A DNA stretch of 6,637 nt from Sphingobacterium sp. (GTDB lineage Bacteria; Bacteroidota; Bacteroidia; Sphingobacteriales; Sphingobacteriaceae). Where the stretch lies: contig JASLCA010000112.1 of assembly GCA_030146225.1 (NCBI GenBank), forward strand, positions 1 through 6,637, written 5' to 3'. A model generated the notes under the pieces. That model was not told the origin of the DNA. It ran no database searches and worked only from the letters and a program-made list of their open reading frames with translations. Positions 1 to 6,144 of the stretch are shown here, piece by piece; position 1 is the first letter of the stretch; every line of letters starts with the position of its first letter. The position numbers were made by a program, and so were the translations under genes.

Positions 1-694
1 ACAATGGGTTGTTGGATGCATAACTAGGTCCTGCATTGTCATTGTTATCAAATGCCGGTACGCCATCAATTACGATAAGTGGATAGGTACTTAGTGACAA
101 GGAGTTGGTACCCCTTATTTTAAAGACTGGAGGTTGATTTGGCACCCCAGAGCTGGCACTAATCTGCACCCCTGAAGATCGTCCGCCCAAGGCGGCATCA
201 AAACTTTGTACGGGCATCTTGTTAATATCATCCCCTTTCACAGAGGTCAGGCTACCGGTAACTTCCTTTCTAGATTGTGTTCCATATCCGATAACGACCA
301 CTTCATCCAGTTGTTCATCAGCAGCTAATAAGCTAATGTTTAAGGGAGAATTGTCTGTAATTAGGCGTTCTTGAGGCTGATAGCCTATATAACTAATAAT
401 CAGCACGCTATTCTTGGGAACTTTTAATTTAAATCGACCCGCATCATCAGTGGAGGTGGCAATGGCGGACCCTTTTATGGCTATAGATACCCCCATCATG
501 GCTTGCCCATTATTGTCCAGGACCTTCCCACTAATGTCTAGCTCCTGTTGATAGCTTAATATAGGTAATGCATTGTGTGCGTAGTTTGGGAGGGGATTGG
601 CGAAAGACAACAAGCAAATCGCCCCCATGTAATAGTATTTACGAGAGAAATGCCCATCATTCCTCCCTAGAATAGGTTTAAAGAAAAATTGCAT
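1..694 (-). CDS. SusC/RagA-family TonB-dependent outer-membrane receptor, N-terminal part (partial at window edge)
   Basis: Reading minus from the ATG at 694 gives 231 residues that remain open at the window edge. An in-frame TAA at 706-704 makes this the first possible ATG. Residues 1-39 form a long basic n-region (K6, R11, R18, K19) followed by a hydrophobic stretch (about 20-33), a plausible signal peptide ending near NYA-H or HNA. Residues about 52-125 are the carboxypeptidase-regulatory-like beta domain (ISGKVLDNNGQ, GVSIAIKG, DDAGRFKL, LIISYIGYQ). The family hallmark DEVVVIGYGTQ is at 130-140, followed by the start of the plug (VTGSL, FDAALGGRSSGVQI, IRGTNSL, LIVIDGVP at 207-213). Proteins of this family normally run to roughly 1000 residues, so the barrel lies outside. 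Known role: TonB-driven import of glycans, peptides or other large nutrients with a SusD lipoprotein, usually encoded just downstream (not in the window). The substrate cannot be told from this part. Confidence 0.95.
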   Translation of the reverse strand, partial: MQFFFKPILGRNDGHFSRKYYYMGAICLLSFANPLPNYAHNALPILSYQQELDISGKVLDNNGQAMMGVSIAIKGSAIATSTDDAGRFKLKVPKNSVLIISYIGYQPQERLITDNSPLNISLLAADEQLDEVVVIGYGTQSRKEVTGSLTSVKGDDINKMPVQSFDAALGGRSSGVQISASSGVPNQPPVFKIRGTNSLSLSTYPLIVIDGVPAFDNNDNAGPSYASNNPL

Positions 695-1180
695 AAAGTT
701 AATTTAAGTAGTTAATAGATTAATTCTTTTCAATCATTATCGGCTGTAGCTTGCCTTTTCAATAATGTACAATGTATTCCTTCCTCATAGGCGAAAATTT
801 AAAGTATTAGTTAATAAAAAACTGAATTTCAGCGTGCTAAGTTAAAAAATCAGCTTTTATCGAGTTAAAATAGGTGATTTCGGTTTATAATTTTTCTAAT
901 GTAGCATAATTAAATCGAATACCTATACCCTTTTTGGATAATTTACATACACAATCGGACGAATATTTTTTCACTCAATTTTAACTTCTTATATGAAGAA
1001 TAAATCTTTTATAAGCAGTCGTCCAATAAATTAAATGCTCCTTAAGTAGGTTGGCTAGCTTGCTTTAAATTTATATAATTAGATGAATTACGAAATTCAC
1101 TAAATAGTGGAGTATACATTTGTTTCAAAAAATAAATCTATTTTTGCTGCAGCTTGATTATCCTAAGCCTATTCAGACAA
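695..1180. other. AT-rich intergenic region between divergent receptor and helicase genes
   Basis: This gap of nearly 490 bases holds no convincing coding region, tRNA or terminator. It must carry the promoters of both divergent genes. On the plus strand a perfect TAnnTTTG box is present (annotated separately). For the minus-strand receptor I found no clean TAnnTTTG box. Minor symmetries seen are GGACGA at 957-962 facing TCGTCC at 1019-1024 across 56 bp, and a 14-bp imperfect palindrome at 1085-1098. None can be given a function from sequence alone. Confidence 0.6.
1115..1122 (+). promoter_or_regulatory. Candidate Bacteroidota -7 box (TACATTTG) for the SNF2 gene
   Basis: TACATTTG matches the Bacteroidota primary-sigma -7 consensus TAnnTTTG exactly. 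It would place transcription start near 1126 and give a leader of about 55 nt before the ATG at 1181. No TTG or TTTG box is found at the expected 19-21 bp spacing upstream, where the imperfect palindrome GAATTACGAAATTC (1085-1098) lies instead. That could mean weak or activator-assisted transcription, or a chance match in AT-rich DNA. Confidence 0.45.
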
Positions 1181-4100
1181 ATGATTGACAACGAGAACCT
1201 GTATCTGCTAAGTCATAGCAACCTTGCCCTGCTGACCAAGTACGAACTACTTATGCATGTTTCTTCGGCTCTATTTCTAGAAAGCAAGGGCTATAGGTCT
1301 ATTGTTCCAATAACTGTGGAGGTTGATTCGGGGGTATTTACGCAGCCCAATAGCCATTATCCCTTTGAAGTTCATATACAGCAGCATGCAGGTGGAATTA
1401 GCGCTTTTTGTGCCTGTGATAGTTCTAAACAGAAGCTATGCGAGCATTCAGCGCAAACCTTATTTTGTATCTTAGAAAATGAGGACTTACGGCTGTTTTT
1501 TGATGCTCCCTTACGGCAGCAGAAGCTTTTATCCTTTGCAAAAGCTTATGGCTGGGGTGAAGCGGATAGATTGGACAATGCATTTTCGCTTAGCTATCAA
1601 GATGGGAAGATCCAAATCAAGCCGCTCCTCAAGGAGTTATTAAAAATAGACTACCCTGTACTGGGAGAAAGCTTACTGCCTAAGCCAAAATTGTCTCCAA
1701 GACAGTCAGATGCCCAGCAGCCTATTTTGGTTATTGGTAGGCATAGACACTTTGATCAACTCTATTGCCAACTGATGCTTGCTGAGCGCAGTATTCAAGA
1801 TACCCTCAAAAATCCAATAACTCCCTTAGACAGTCTTTCGCAAATTTGGAAAAGTAGTGACAGCGCGGCTGTAAAGTTTTACAGCGCTATTTACGCCTTG
1901 CAAAATAGATATGCCGACAAAGAGGAAGAATTGGATAGTAACCTGCTGAATGCAATCGCCCTAAACCCCTTAGGCCTATCGGTTTACCTGCATAACAGAT
2001 CAATTGCTGAAAAGATAAGCAGCAAGTCCTTAAGCCCTACCACACTTTTTCTGACAAGGGCCGAAATTCATCTTTCGGTTTTTAAAAAGGAGCCTTACTT
2101 TGAGATTTCTGGGGCCCTGCATTTCAATGGCGAGGTTGTTCCCATACAGGAGCTAAATATATTTTATCATACGCTTATTGCTTATCGCAATAGCTTACAC
2201 CTCATAAGTAATCCGGCAGTCTTAAGGGTCCTAAAGTTCTTTAAACGTAATCATGAACTCTTGCTTATACATCCTGCCAAATACGATGAGTTTGTAGAAA
2301 CTATACTTGCTCCCTTGGAACAGTATGTACATATTAATTACAGCTATATTAAAGCCGCCAGCCCCCGACAACAGCAGGAGGTCGCCACTGGGACGGAAGC
2401 CTTAATATATATTGAACAGGAAGGTAGTTATATCCTTATCACTCCTGTGATGCGTTATGGCATGTTGGAAGTACCTGTGTATTCGCGTAAACAGCTCTTC
2501 GACAGGGATGCCAATGGCAATACAGTTAAAATTGCACGGGACTTTGATGCAGAAGCTCGCTTGTGCAGATTATGCCAACTGCAACATGCTGATTTTACGG
2601 AGCAATTGCAAGAATCAACCTACTTCTATCTGCATAAAAACATTTTCTTTGATGACAATTGGTTTTTGGATGCTTTTGAGCAGTGGAGGAATAATAACAT
2701 TACCATAATGGGCTTTAACAGCCTCACAAACAATAGACAGAATAGCTTTCGGGCTAAGATTGATATTCAGATACTGAGTGGCCAAGACTGGTTTAATGCA
2801 GCTTTGCAAGTGCGCTTTGGAAAGCAATTGGCTAGCTTAAAGCAGCTGCATAAAGCAATCCGTAATAAGCGTAATTTTGTAGAGCTAACGGATGGTAGTC
2901 TAGGCATATTGCCAGAAGAATGGTTGCAGCGCATAGCCCAGTACTTTCGGATGTTTGAAGTCGACAAGGAGCTTTTTAAAATCCCCAAAGCTGCCTTCTC
3001 TACTGTTGCAGCACTTTTTGATAAATCTATTGTTCAGAAAGAGGCGCAAGCCAGCATTAACTTGTTAACCAAGAATTTCCTCAAGAGCAAGAAAGCTAAG
3101 CAAGTCCCTGTGCCCGAAAGCCTTCAGGCTGAGCTCCGGCCCTATCAGCAAGAAGGCTTAAATTGGTTTGTAGCTTTGGATGCCTTTAATTTTGGGGGTT
3201 GTCTTGCTGATGATATGGGACTGGGTAAAACCATACAAGTAATTTCATTTATGCTGCTCCTACAAGAAAAAAATGCAGCTGGCACGCAGCTTATCACAGT
3301 TCCGACCTCCCTTTTATCCAATTGGCAGGATGAGTTGCAGCGCTTTTCGCCCACATTGAAGGTATTAACCTATCATGGCGGGAAGCGTGATAAGGAAAGC
3401 CTCAACCTGGCAGCCTATGATGTGGTACTAACTACTTATGGCACCATACTGGCAGACCTGCCTATTTGGAAGCACTTAGATTTTGACTGTATTTTCTTGG
3501 ATGAGTCTCAAGCTATTAAAAACCCCAACTCGGAGCGCTATAAAGCTTTACGATTGCTAAAAGCCAGAAATAGGTTTGTCCTTACGGGTACGCCTATAGA
3601 GAATAATAGTTTTGACATTTATGCCCAACTCTCCTTCTGCAACAATGGCTTGTTGGGGAGTAAACAGTACTTTAAAGACACCTATGCCACGCCAATAGAT
3701 CGCTTTGGGGACAGCAAACGCGCCCAGGAACTGCAGGCTAAGATCGCCCCATTCGTATTGCGCAGAAGCAAGCAGCAGGTTGCGAAAGAGCTCCCACTAA
3801 AGACTGAAAAGGTACTCTTCTGTGAAATGGGAATGCAACAACGCGCGATTTATGAAAAGTATGAAGAGGACCTCCGTAATTTTATTGCGCATAGTGATGA
3901 GGATGATCTAAAAAACCAGCGTACCCATGTCTTGGCGGGCTTGACAAAGCTTCGTCAAATTTGTAATTCGCCGCTACTGCTAAAAGATGGACATGATGGC
4001 AAGGATGCCGCCAAGGTAAAACTTATTATTGAGGAAGTTAAGGCTAAAGCTCAACAGCACAAGATCTTAATATTCTCCCAATTTGTAGGCATGCTCGACA

Positions 4101-4510
4101 TCCTTAAAGCTGCCTTAATACAGGAAGGTATTGGCTATGCATACTTAACAGGTCAATCAAGTGATCGTGGAAGTATAGTGCATAATTTTAAAACCTCGAA
4201 GGAGGTACGGGTATTCCTAATCAGCCTTAAAGCTGGTGGTGTAGGCTTAAATCTGACCGAAGCCGACTACGTCTACCTTGTAGATCCTTGGTGGAATCCT
4301 GCGGTAGAGAATCAAGCTATTGACCGTATACATCGTATTGGGCAGGATAAAGCAGTGATAGCCCTGCGCTTAATCTGTAAAGATAGCGTAGAGGAAAAGA
4401 TAATGCATCTACAGCAAAAGAAGAGGCAGCTTGCCCAAGAGCTGATCCGAGCGGATCAATCAAGTCTGGGTGCCTTATCCAAGAATGAACTGCTAGCCTT
4501 GTTGGACTAA
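1181..4510 (+). CDS. SWIM zinc-finger SNF2-family (Swi2/Snf2, SF2) helicase-like ATPase
   Basis: This complete 1109-aa protein is counted from the first ATG at 1181. The frame also has a TTG at 1154, but the ATG is preferred and lies at a sensible distance from the candidate promoter. A SWIM-type zinc site CxCx7CxH is at C77, C79, C87 and H89. A long middle region (about 100-640) has no motif I can name. The two-lobed SNF2 motor follows: RPYQQEGLNW (about 650-660), Walker A GLGKT with K683, Walker B DESQ at 774-777, motif III LTGTPIEN around T802, motif IV ILIFSQF, motif V GGVGLNLTEAD, then VDPWWNP and motif VI DRIHRIGQ ending at Q1055. All motor motifs are intact. Family knowledge: these ATPases translocate on double-stranded DNA and remodel protein-DNA complexes rather than unwinding; the SWIM finger is thought to bind DNA or protein. 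The precise cellular role is unknown. It is a single gene, divergent from the receptor and convergent with the DUF3307 gene, with no restriction or defence partner in view. Confidence 0.93.
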   Translation: MIDNENLYLLSHSNLALLTKYELLMHVSSALFLESKGYRSIVPITVEVDSGVFTQPNSHYPFEVHIQQHAGGISAFCACDSSKQKLCEHSAQTLFCILENEDLRLFFDAPLRQQKLLSFAKAYGWGEADRLDNAFSLSYQDGKIQIKPLLKELLKIDYPVLGESLLPKPKLSPRQSDAQQPILVIGRHRHFDQLYCQLMLAERSIQDTLKNPITPLDSLSQIWKSSDSAAVKFYSAIYALQNRYADKEEELDSNLLNAIALNPLGLSVYLHNRSIAEKISSKSLSPTTLFLTRAEIHLSVFKKEPYFEISGALHFNGEVVPIQELNIFYHTLIAYRNSLHLISNPAVLRVLKFFKRNHELLLIHPAKYDEFVETILAPLEQYVHINYSYIKAASPRQQQEVATGTEALIYIEQEGSYILITPVMRYGMLEVPVYSRKQLFDRDANGNTVKIARDFDAEARLCRLCQLQHADFTEQLQESTYFYLHKNIFFDDNWFLDAFEQWRNNNITIMGFNSLTNNRQNSFRAKIDIQILSGQDWFNAALQVRFGKQLASLKQLHKAIRNKRNFVELTDGSLGILPEEWLQRIAQYFRMFEVDKELFKIPKAAFSTVAALFDKSIVQKEAQASINLLTKNFLKSKKAKQVPVPESLQAELRPYQQEGLNWFVALDAFNFGGCLADDMGLGKTIQVISFMLLLQEKNAAGTQLITVPTSLLSNWQDELQRFSPTLKVLTYHGGKRDKESLNLAAYDVVLTTYGTILADLPIWKHLDFDCIFLDESQAIKNPNSERYKALRLLKARNRFVLTGTPIENNSFDIYAQLSFCNNGLLGSKQYFKDTYATPIDRFGDSKRAQELQAKIAPFVLRRSKQQVAKELPLKTEKVLFCEMGMQQRAIYEKYEEDLRNFIAHSDEDDLKNQRTHVLAGLTKLRQICNSPLLLKDGHDGKDAAKVKLIIEEVKAKAQQHKILIFSQFVGMLDILKAALIQEGIGYAYLTGQSSDRGSIVHNFKTSKEVRVFLISLKAGGVGLNLTEADYVYLVDPWWNPAVENQAIDRIHRIGQDKAVIALRLICKDSVEEKIMHLQQKKRQLAQELIRADQSSLGALSKNELLALLD

Positions 4511-4530
4511 GCTGCTGCGGAGCTTCTTAG
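4508..4530. other. Convergent gene junction with a short inverted repeat
   Basis: Only 16 bases separate the TAA stop of the SNF2 gene (4508-4510) from the TAA stop of the convergent DUF3307 gene (4529-4527). The junction has a 5-bp inverted repeat AAGCT (4509-4513) / AGCTT (4521-4525) with a 7-nt loop and no real T-tract on either strand. It is too weak to call an intrinsic terminator, so the two transcripts probably overlap at their 3' ends. Confidence 0.3.
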
Positions 4531-5258
4531 GACACGATCATTAAGCCCAGCAGCAAGCCATAGCCTATACTAATCCCGACCACAAAGCTTACTAGCGTCC
4601 CTAACAATACATACTCGGTAAACTTGGTATCCTTAGCATTGGCGAGATCTCCAAATCGAAATATAGACTTCGTTGCTAACAAAAATCCAATCCCAGATAG
4701 AAATCCAACCTGAATAAACAGCACGATAAGCAAGCGCTCCATAATACCGATCATAAAGCCTGCATCTACTAAAGAGCTGCTGGATTTATCCTTGAGCTCA
4801 TGCTCTCTTTGCCATCTATTAAAGAATACCCGCAAGACGATTGGACTTACGCATAGGGTGAGCAATAAAGCGATAAGGTACAGAAGGGTTTTTACAGAGA
4901 ATACTAATGACAGCACAGTCGCTGGAAGTTCATATTGGTACAGCGTAATCAGTAATAAGGTCGCAAGGTGTAGAACCTGATCAATCATAAATATACGAAA
5001 CGGCTTGGTTGCCCAAATTTTCTCCATCCATATCTTAAAACAATCGATTATTAAGTGGGCACAGACGACAAATACAATAATTGGCCATTGTACACTAAGA
5101 TCCTGATAAAAAAGTGCACTTAGCACTAGCCCATGCACTGCAATATGTAAGATCAGGTACCCTACCTGCGTTTTACGTTTCTCGACCCAACTTTTTGGCT
5201 GTAATACAAAATCACCTATAATATGTCCCAACAACAGTTTTAAGAAGAATACCATCAT
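4527..5258 (-). CDS. DUF3307-family polytopic inner-membrane protein
   Basis: A 243-aa, very hydrophobic protein with about seven predicted membrane segments (about 3-19, 33-50, 58-72, 94-109, 115-143, 170-195, 214-240). The opening FLKLLLGHIIGDFVLQPKSW and the later AHLIIDCFK are the patterns I recognise from DUF3307 proteins, whose biochemical function is unknown to me. Four helix-spaced polar pairs stand out in otherwise greasy sequence: H12/D16, H38/H42, H68/D72 and D93/H97. A further conserved-looking stretch GFMIGIMERLLI (167-178) and ATKSIFRFGD (195-204) lie near the C-terminus; a charged loop (about 147-163) sits between. The first ATG at 5258 overlaps the upstream SatD stop as ATGA, which favours it over the adjacent second ATG at 5255 and indicates translational coupling. 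It is very likely co-transcribed with, and controlled together with, the SatD gene. Enzyme, transporter or sensor remain open. Confidence 0.85.
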   Translation of the reverse strand: MMVFFLKLLLGHIIGDFVLQPKSWVEKRKTQVGYLILHIAVHGLVLSALFYQDLSVQWPIIVFVVCAHLIIDCFKIWMEKIWATKPFRIFMIDQVLHLATLLLITLYQYELPATVLSLVFSVKTLLYLIALLLTLCVSPIVLRVFFNRWQREHELKDKSSSSLVDAGFMIGIMERLLIVLFIQVGFLSGIGFLLATKSIFRFGDLANAKDTKFTEYVLLGTLVSFVVGISIGYGLLLGLMIVS

Positions 5259-5845
5259 AGCTTTAAGAGTTCACGTGTACAATAATCGATAGCAGTTTTC
5301 AATTTGGGATAGGCGGCTTTCTGTAAGCCTGTACTAATCTGACTCTGGTATCGCTTATTCAACAACTTAGCCATAGCGAGCTGACTAATTTCTGGATATT
5401 GGAGTGCGGTCATAACAAGCTCAGCCATATTCACGGTCCAACGTGCAGTTAACTCTGTGCTCAAGGCCAACATTACATTGCACATCTCATCAAAATCAGG
5501 ACTTTCAGACTTTAGCATAAGGCTATTGCGCTTTAAACTTTCAAATGCATCGCCTGAATTTAATAATGCAGTACCAAAGCTATTCTTAATATGTTTTGCC
5601 TCCAAGCCTCTTTCGCCAATTCCAATTCCGATTCGAGCATCCAACTTCACCTGTATCAATGCCGCCTTAATATAAAAAACAGCAACAAAGGTGTCGGCTG
5701 TAGCAACCTCAACCTGGAAGCTATCCCCACGAAATATATCATATTTAATAGCATATTGTTTTATAGCTGCTTCTAAAATAGGCATCCATAACTTTGGGTC
5801 TATACCCCGAGAGCCTATAATATCTCCAGTCAAAATAGCAATCAT
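5255..5845 (-). CDS. SatD-family protein, probable HTH regulator
   Basis: A 196-aa soluble protein. I recognise the SatD family from the opening MIAILTGDIIGSRG, the FRGDSFQVEV block (38-47) and the DARIGIGIGE block (69-78). The name comes from the streptococcal sat locus linked to acid tolerance; the molecular function is not established as far as I know. The C-terminal segment about 151-186 (PEISQLAMAKLL...QSQISTGLQKAAYPKL) has the spacing of a helix-turn-helix of the 'try next helix, sits on DNA' type, so DNA binding is likely. Residues D8 and D41, the RIGIGIG strand and the GTALLNSGDAFESL block resemble a cyclase/GGDEF-type palm domain by eye. The start at 5845 is the first ATG and lies about 13 nt after the inferred transcription start. 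It is the first gene of a two-gene operon, ending in an ATGA overlap with the DUF3307 gene. The tandem dyad array directly upstream suggests autoregulation (inference). Confidence 0.85.
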   Translation of the reverse strand: MIAILTGDIIGSRGIDPKLWMPILEAAIKQYAIKYDIFRGDSFQVEVATADTFVAVFYIKAALIQVKLDARIGIGIGERGLEAKHIKNSFGTALLNSGDAFESLKRNSLMLKSESPDFDEMCNVMLALSTELTARWTVNMAELVMTALQYPEISQLAMAKLLNKRYQSQISTGLQKAAYPKLKTAIDYCTRELLKL

Positions 5846-5861
5846 AGTACAAGAATATATT

Positions 5862-5893
5862 CAAATATAAAGATATTTCCACATATCATCAAA
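5862..5893 (-). promoter_or_regulatory. Bacteroidota-type promoter of the SatD-DUF3307 operon
   Basis: On the minus strand, TTTG at 5893-5890 is followed after exactly 20 bp by TATATTTG at 5869-5862. This is a full match to the Bacteroidota consensus (TTTG/TTG at -33, TAnnTTTG at -7). The inferred start is near 5858, leaving a leader of only about 13 nt before the ATG at 5845 and no Shine-Dalgarno sequence. The -33 box lies inside the first intact 22-bp dyad of the repeat array (5883-5904), and the -7 box occupies the equivalent position in the degenerate copy at 5855-5882, so a protein bound to the dyad would compete with RNA polymerase. Confidence 0.7.
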
Positions 5894-5904
5894 TAAGGTG
5901 ATAT
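5883..5904. promoter_or_regulatory. Promoter-proximal operator candidate (first intact dyad)
   Basis: This is the most symmetric of the six dyads: left half ATATCATC, right half GGTGATAT, 6-bp centre AAATAA. Its centre and left half contain the minus-strand -33 TTTG (5893-5890) of the operon promoter. Occupancy would be expected to repress transcription; the five dyads further upstream could support cooperative binding or fine tuning. Confidence 0.5.
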
Positions 5905-6050
5905 TTCAATATATCATCAAATACAGTGATATTTCAATATATCACCGAATACAGTGATATTTCAATATATCATCAAATACAGTGATATTCCATTATATCA
6001 TCAAATACAGTGATATTTCAATATATCATCGAATACTATGATATTTCAAC
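5883..6050. repeat. Tandem array of six 28-bp units, each with a 22-bp dyad (operator-like)
   Basis: Unit starts are 5883, 5911, 5939, 5967, 5995 and 6023, all exactly 28 bp apart. Each unit is a 22-bp dyad plus a 6-bp linker (TTCAAT in four units; TCCATT and TTCAAC once each). The dyad arms are ATATCA and TGATAT, invariant in all six units, separated by 10 bp; the half-site consensus is ATATCAYY. A degenerate copy (about 21 of 28 matches) precedes the array at 5855-5882, and a decayed half-copy (ATGTCA) follows at 6051. The array fills the gap between the SatD promoter and the leuS terminator. The unit length, dyad symmetry and overlap with the -33 box fit repeated operator sites for a dimeric HTH protein, most simply the SatD protein itself. 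The link to that protein is inference. Confidence 0.9.
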
Positions 6051-6091
6051 ATGTCAGCTATTTCGCTTACAGCGGAATAAGTACAATGCAA

Positions 6092-6119
6092 CAAAAAAGG
6101 CTACCCCAAAGGATAGCCT
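6092..6119 (-). terminator. Intrinsic terminator of leuS
   Basis: On the minus strand a 9-bp stem AGGCTATCC / GGGTAGCCT (6119-6111 and 6106-6098, one T-G wobble) with a 4-nt loop TTTG runs straight into a T-run (6098-6093). It lies 26 bp after the leuS stop. There is no T-run on the other strand, so it acts in the leuS direction only. It separates leuS from the SatD operon, which therefore needs its own promoter. Confidence 0.9.
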
Positions 6120-6144
6120 CTCAAAATATACAATAAATGCAAGT

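Noticed and set aside
731..762. Possible minus-strand promoter for the SusC gene (TTG, 20 bp, TAATGATTG)
   Set aside because: The spacing is right but the -7 part mismatches TAnnTTTG at several positions, so it is not better than chance in this AT-rich gap.
957..1024. Inverted repeat GGACGA / TCGTCC
   Set aside because: Arms of 6 bp separated by 56 bp are expected by chance; no mobile-element gene or target duplication was seen.
1154..1180. TTG start giving nine extra residues to the SNF2 protein
   Set aside because: The ATG at 1181 is the first ATG and fits well; the extra residues show no recognisable feature and no ribosome binding site supports TTG.
2615..3354. Minus-strand reading frames inside the SNF2 gene
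   Set aside because: They overlap fully the intact SNF2 coding frame, have no recognisable domains and look like shadow frames.
5457..5776. Plus-strand reading frames opposite the SatD gene
   Set aside because: They lie antisense to a well-supported gene and have no family resemblance; shadows.
5883..6050. Regular 28-bp repeats as a CRISPR array
   Set aside because: The linkers between the 22-bp dyads are only 6 bp and nearly identical, so there are no unique spacers, and no cas gene is in the window.
5883..6050. Iteron-type replication origin or parS-like site
   Set aside because: The neighbours are a chromosomal housekeeping gene and the SatD operon; there is no rep or par gene, and the array merges with a gene promoter.
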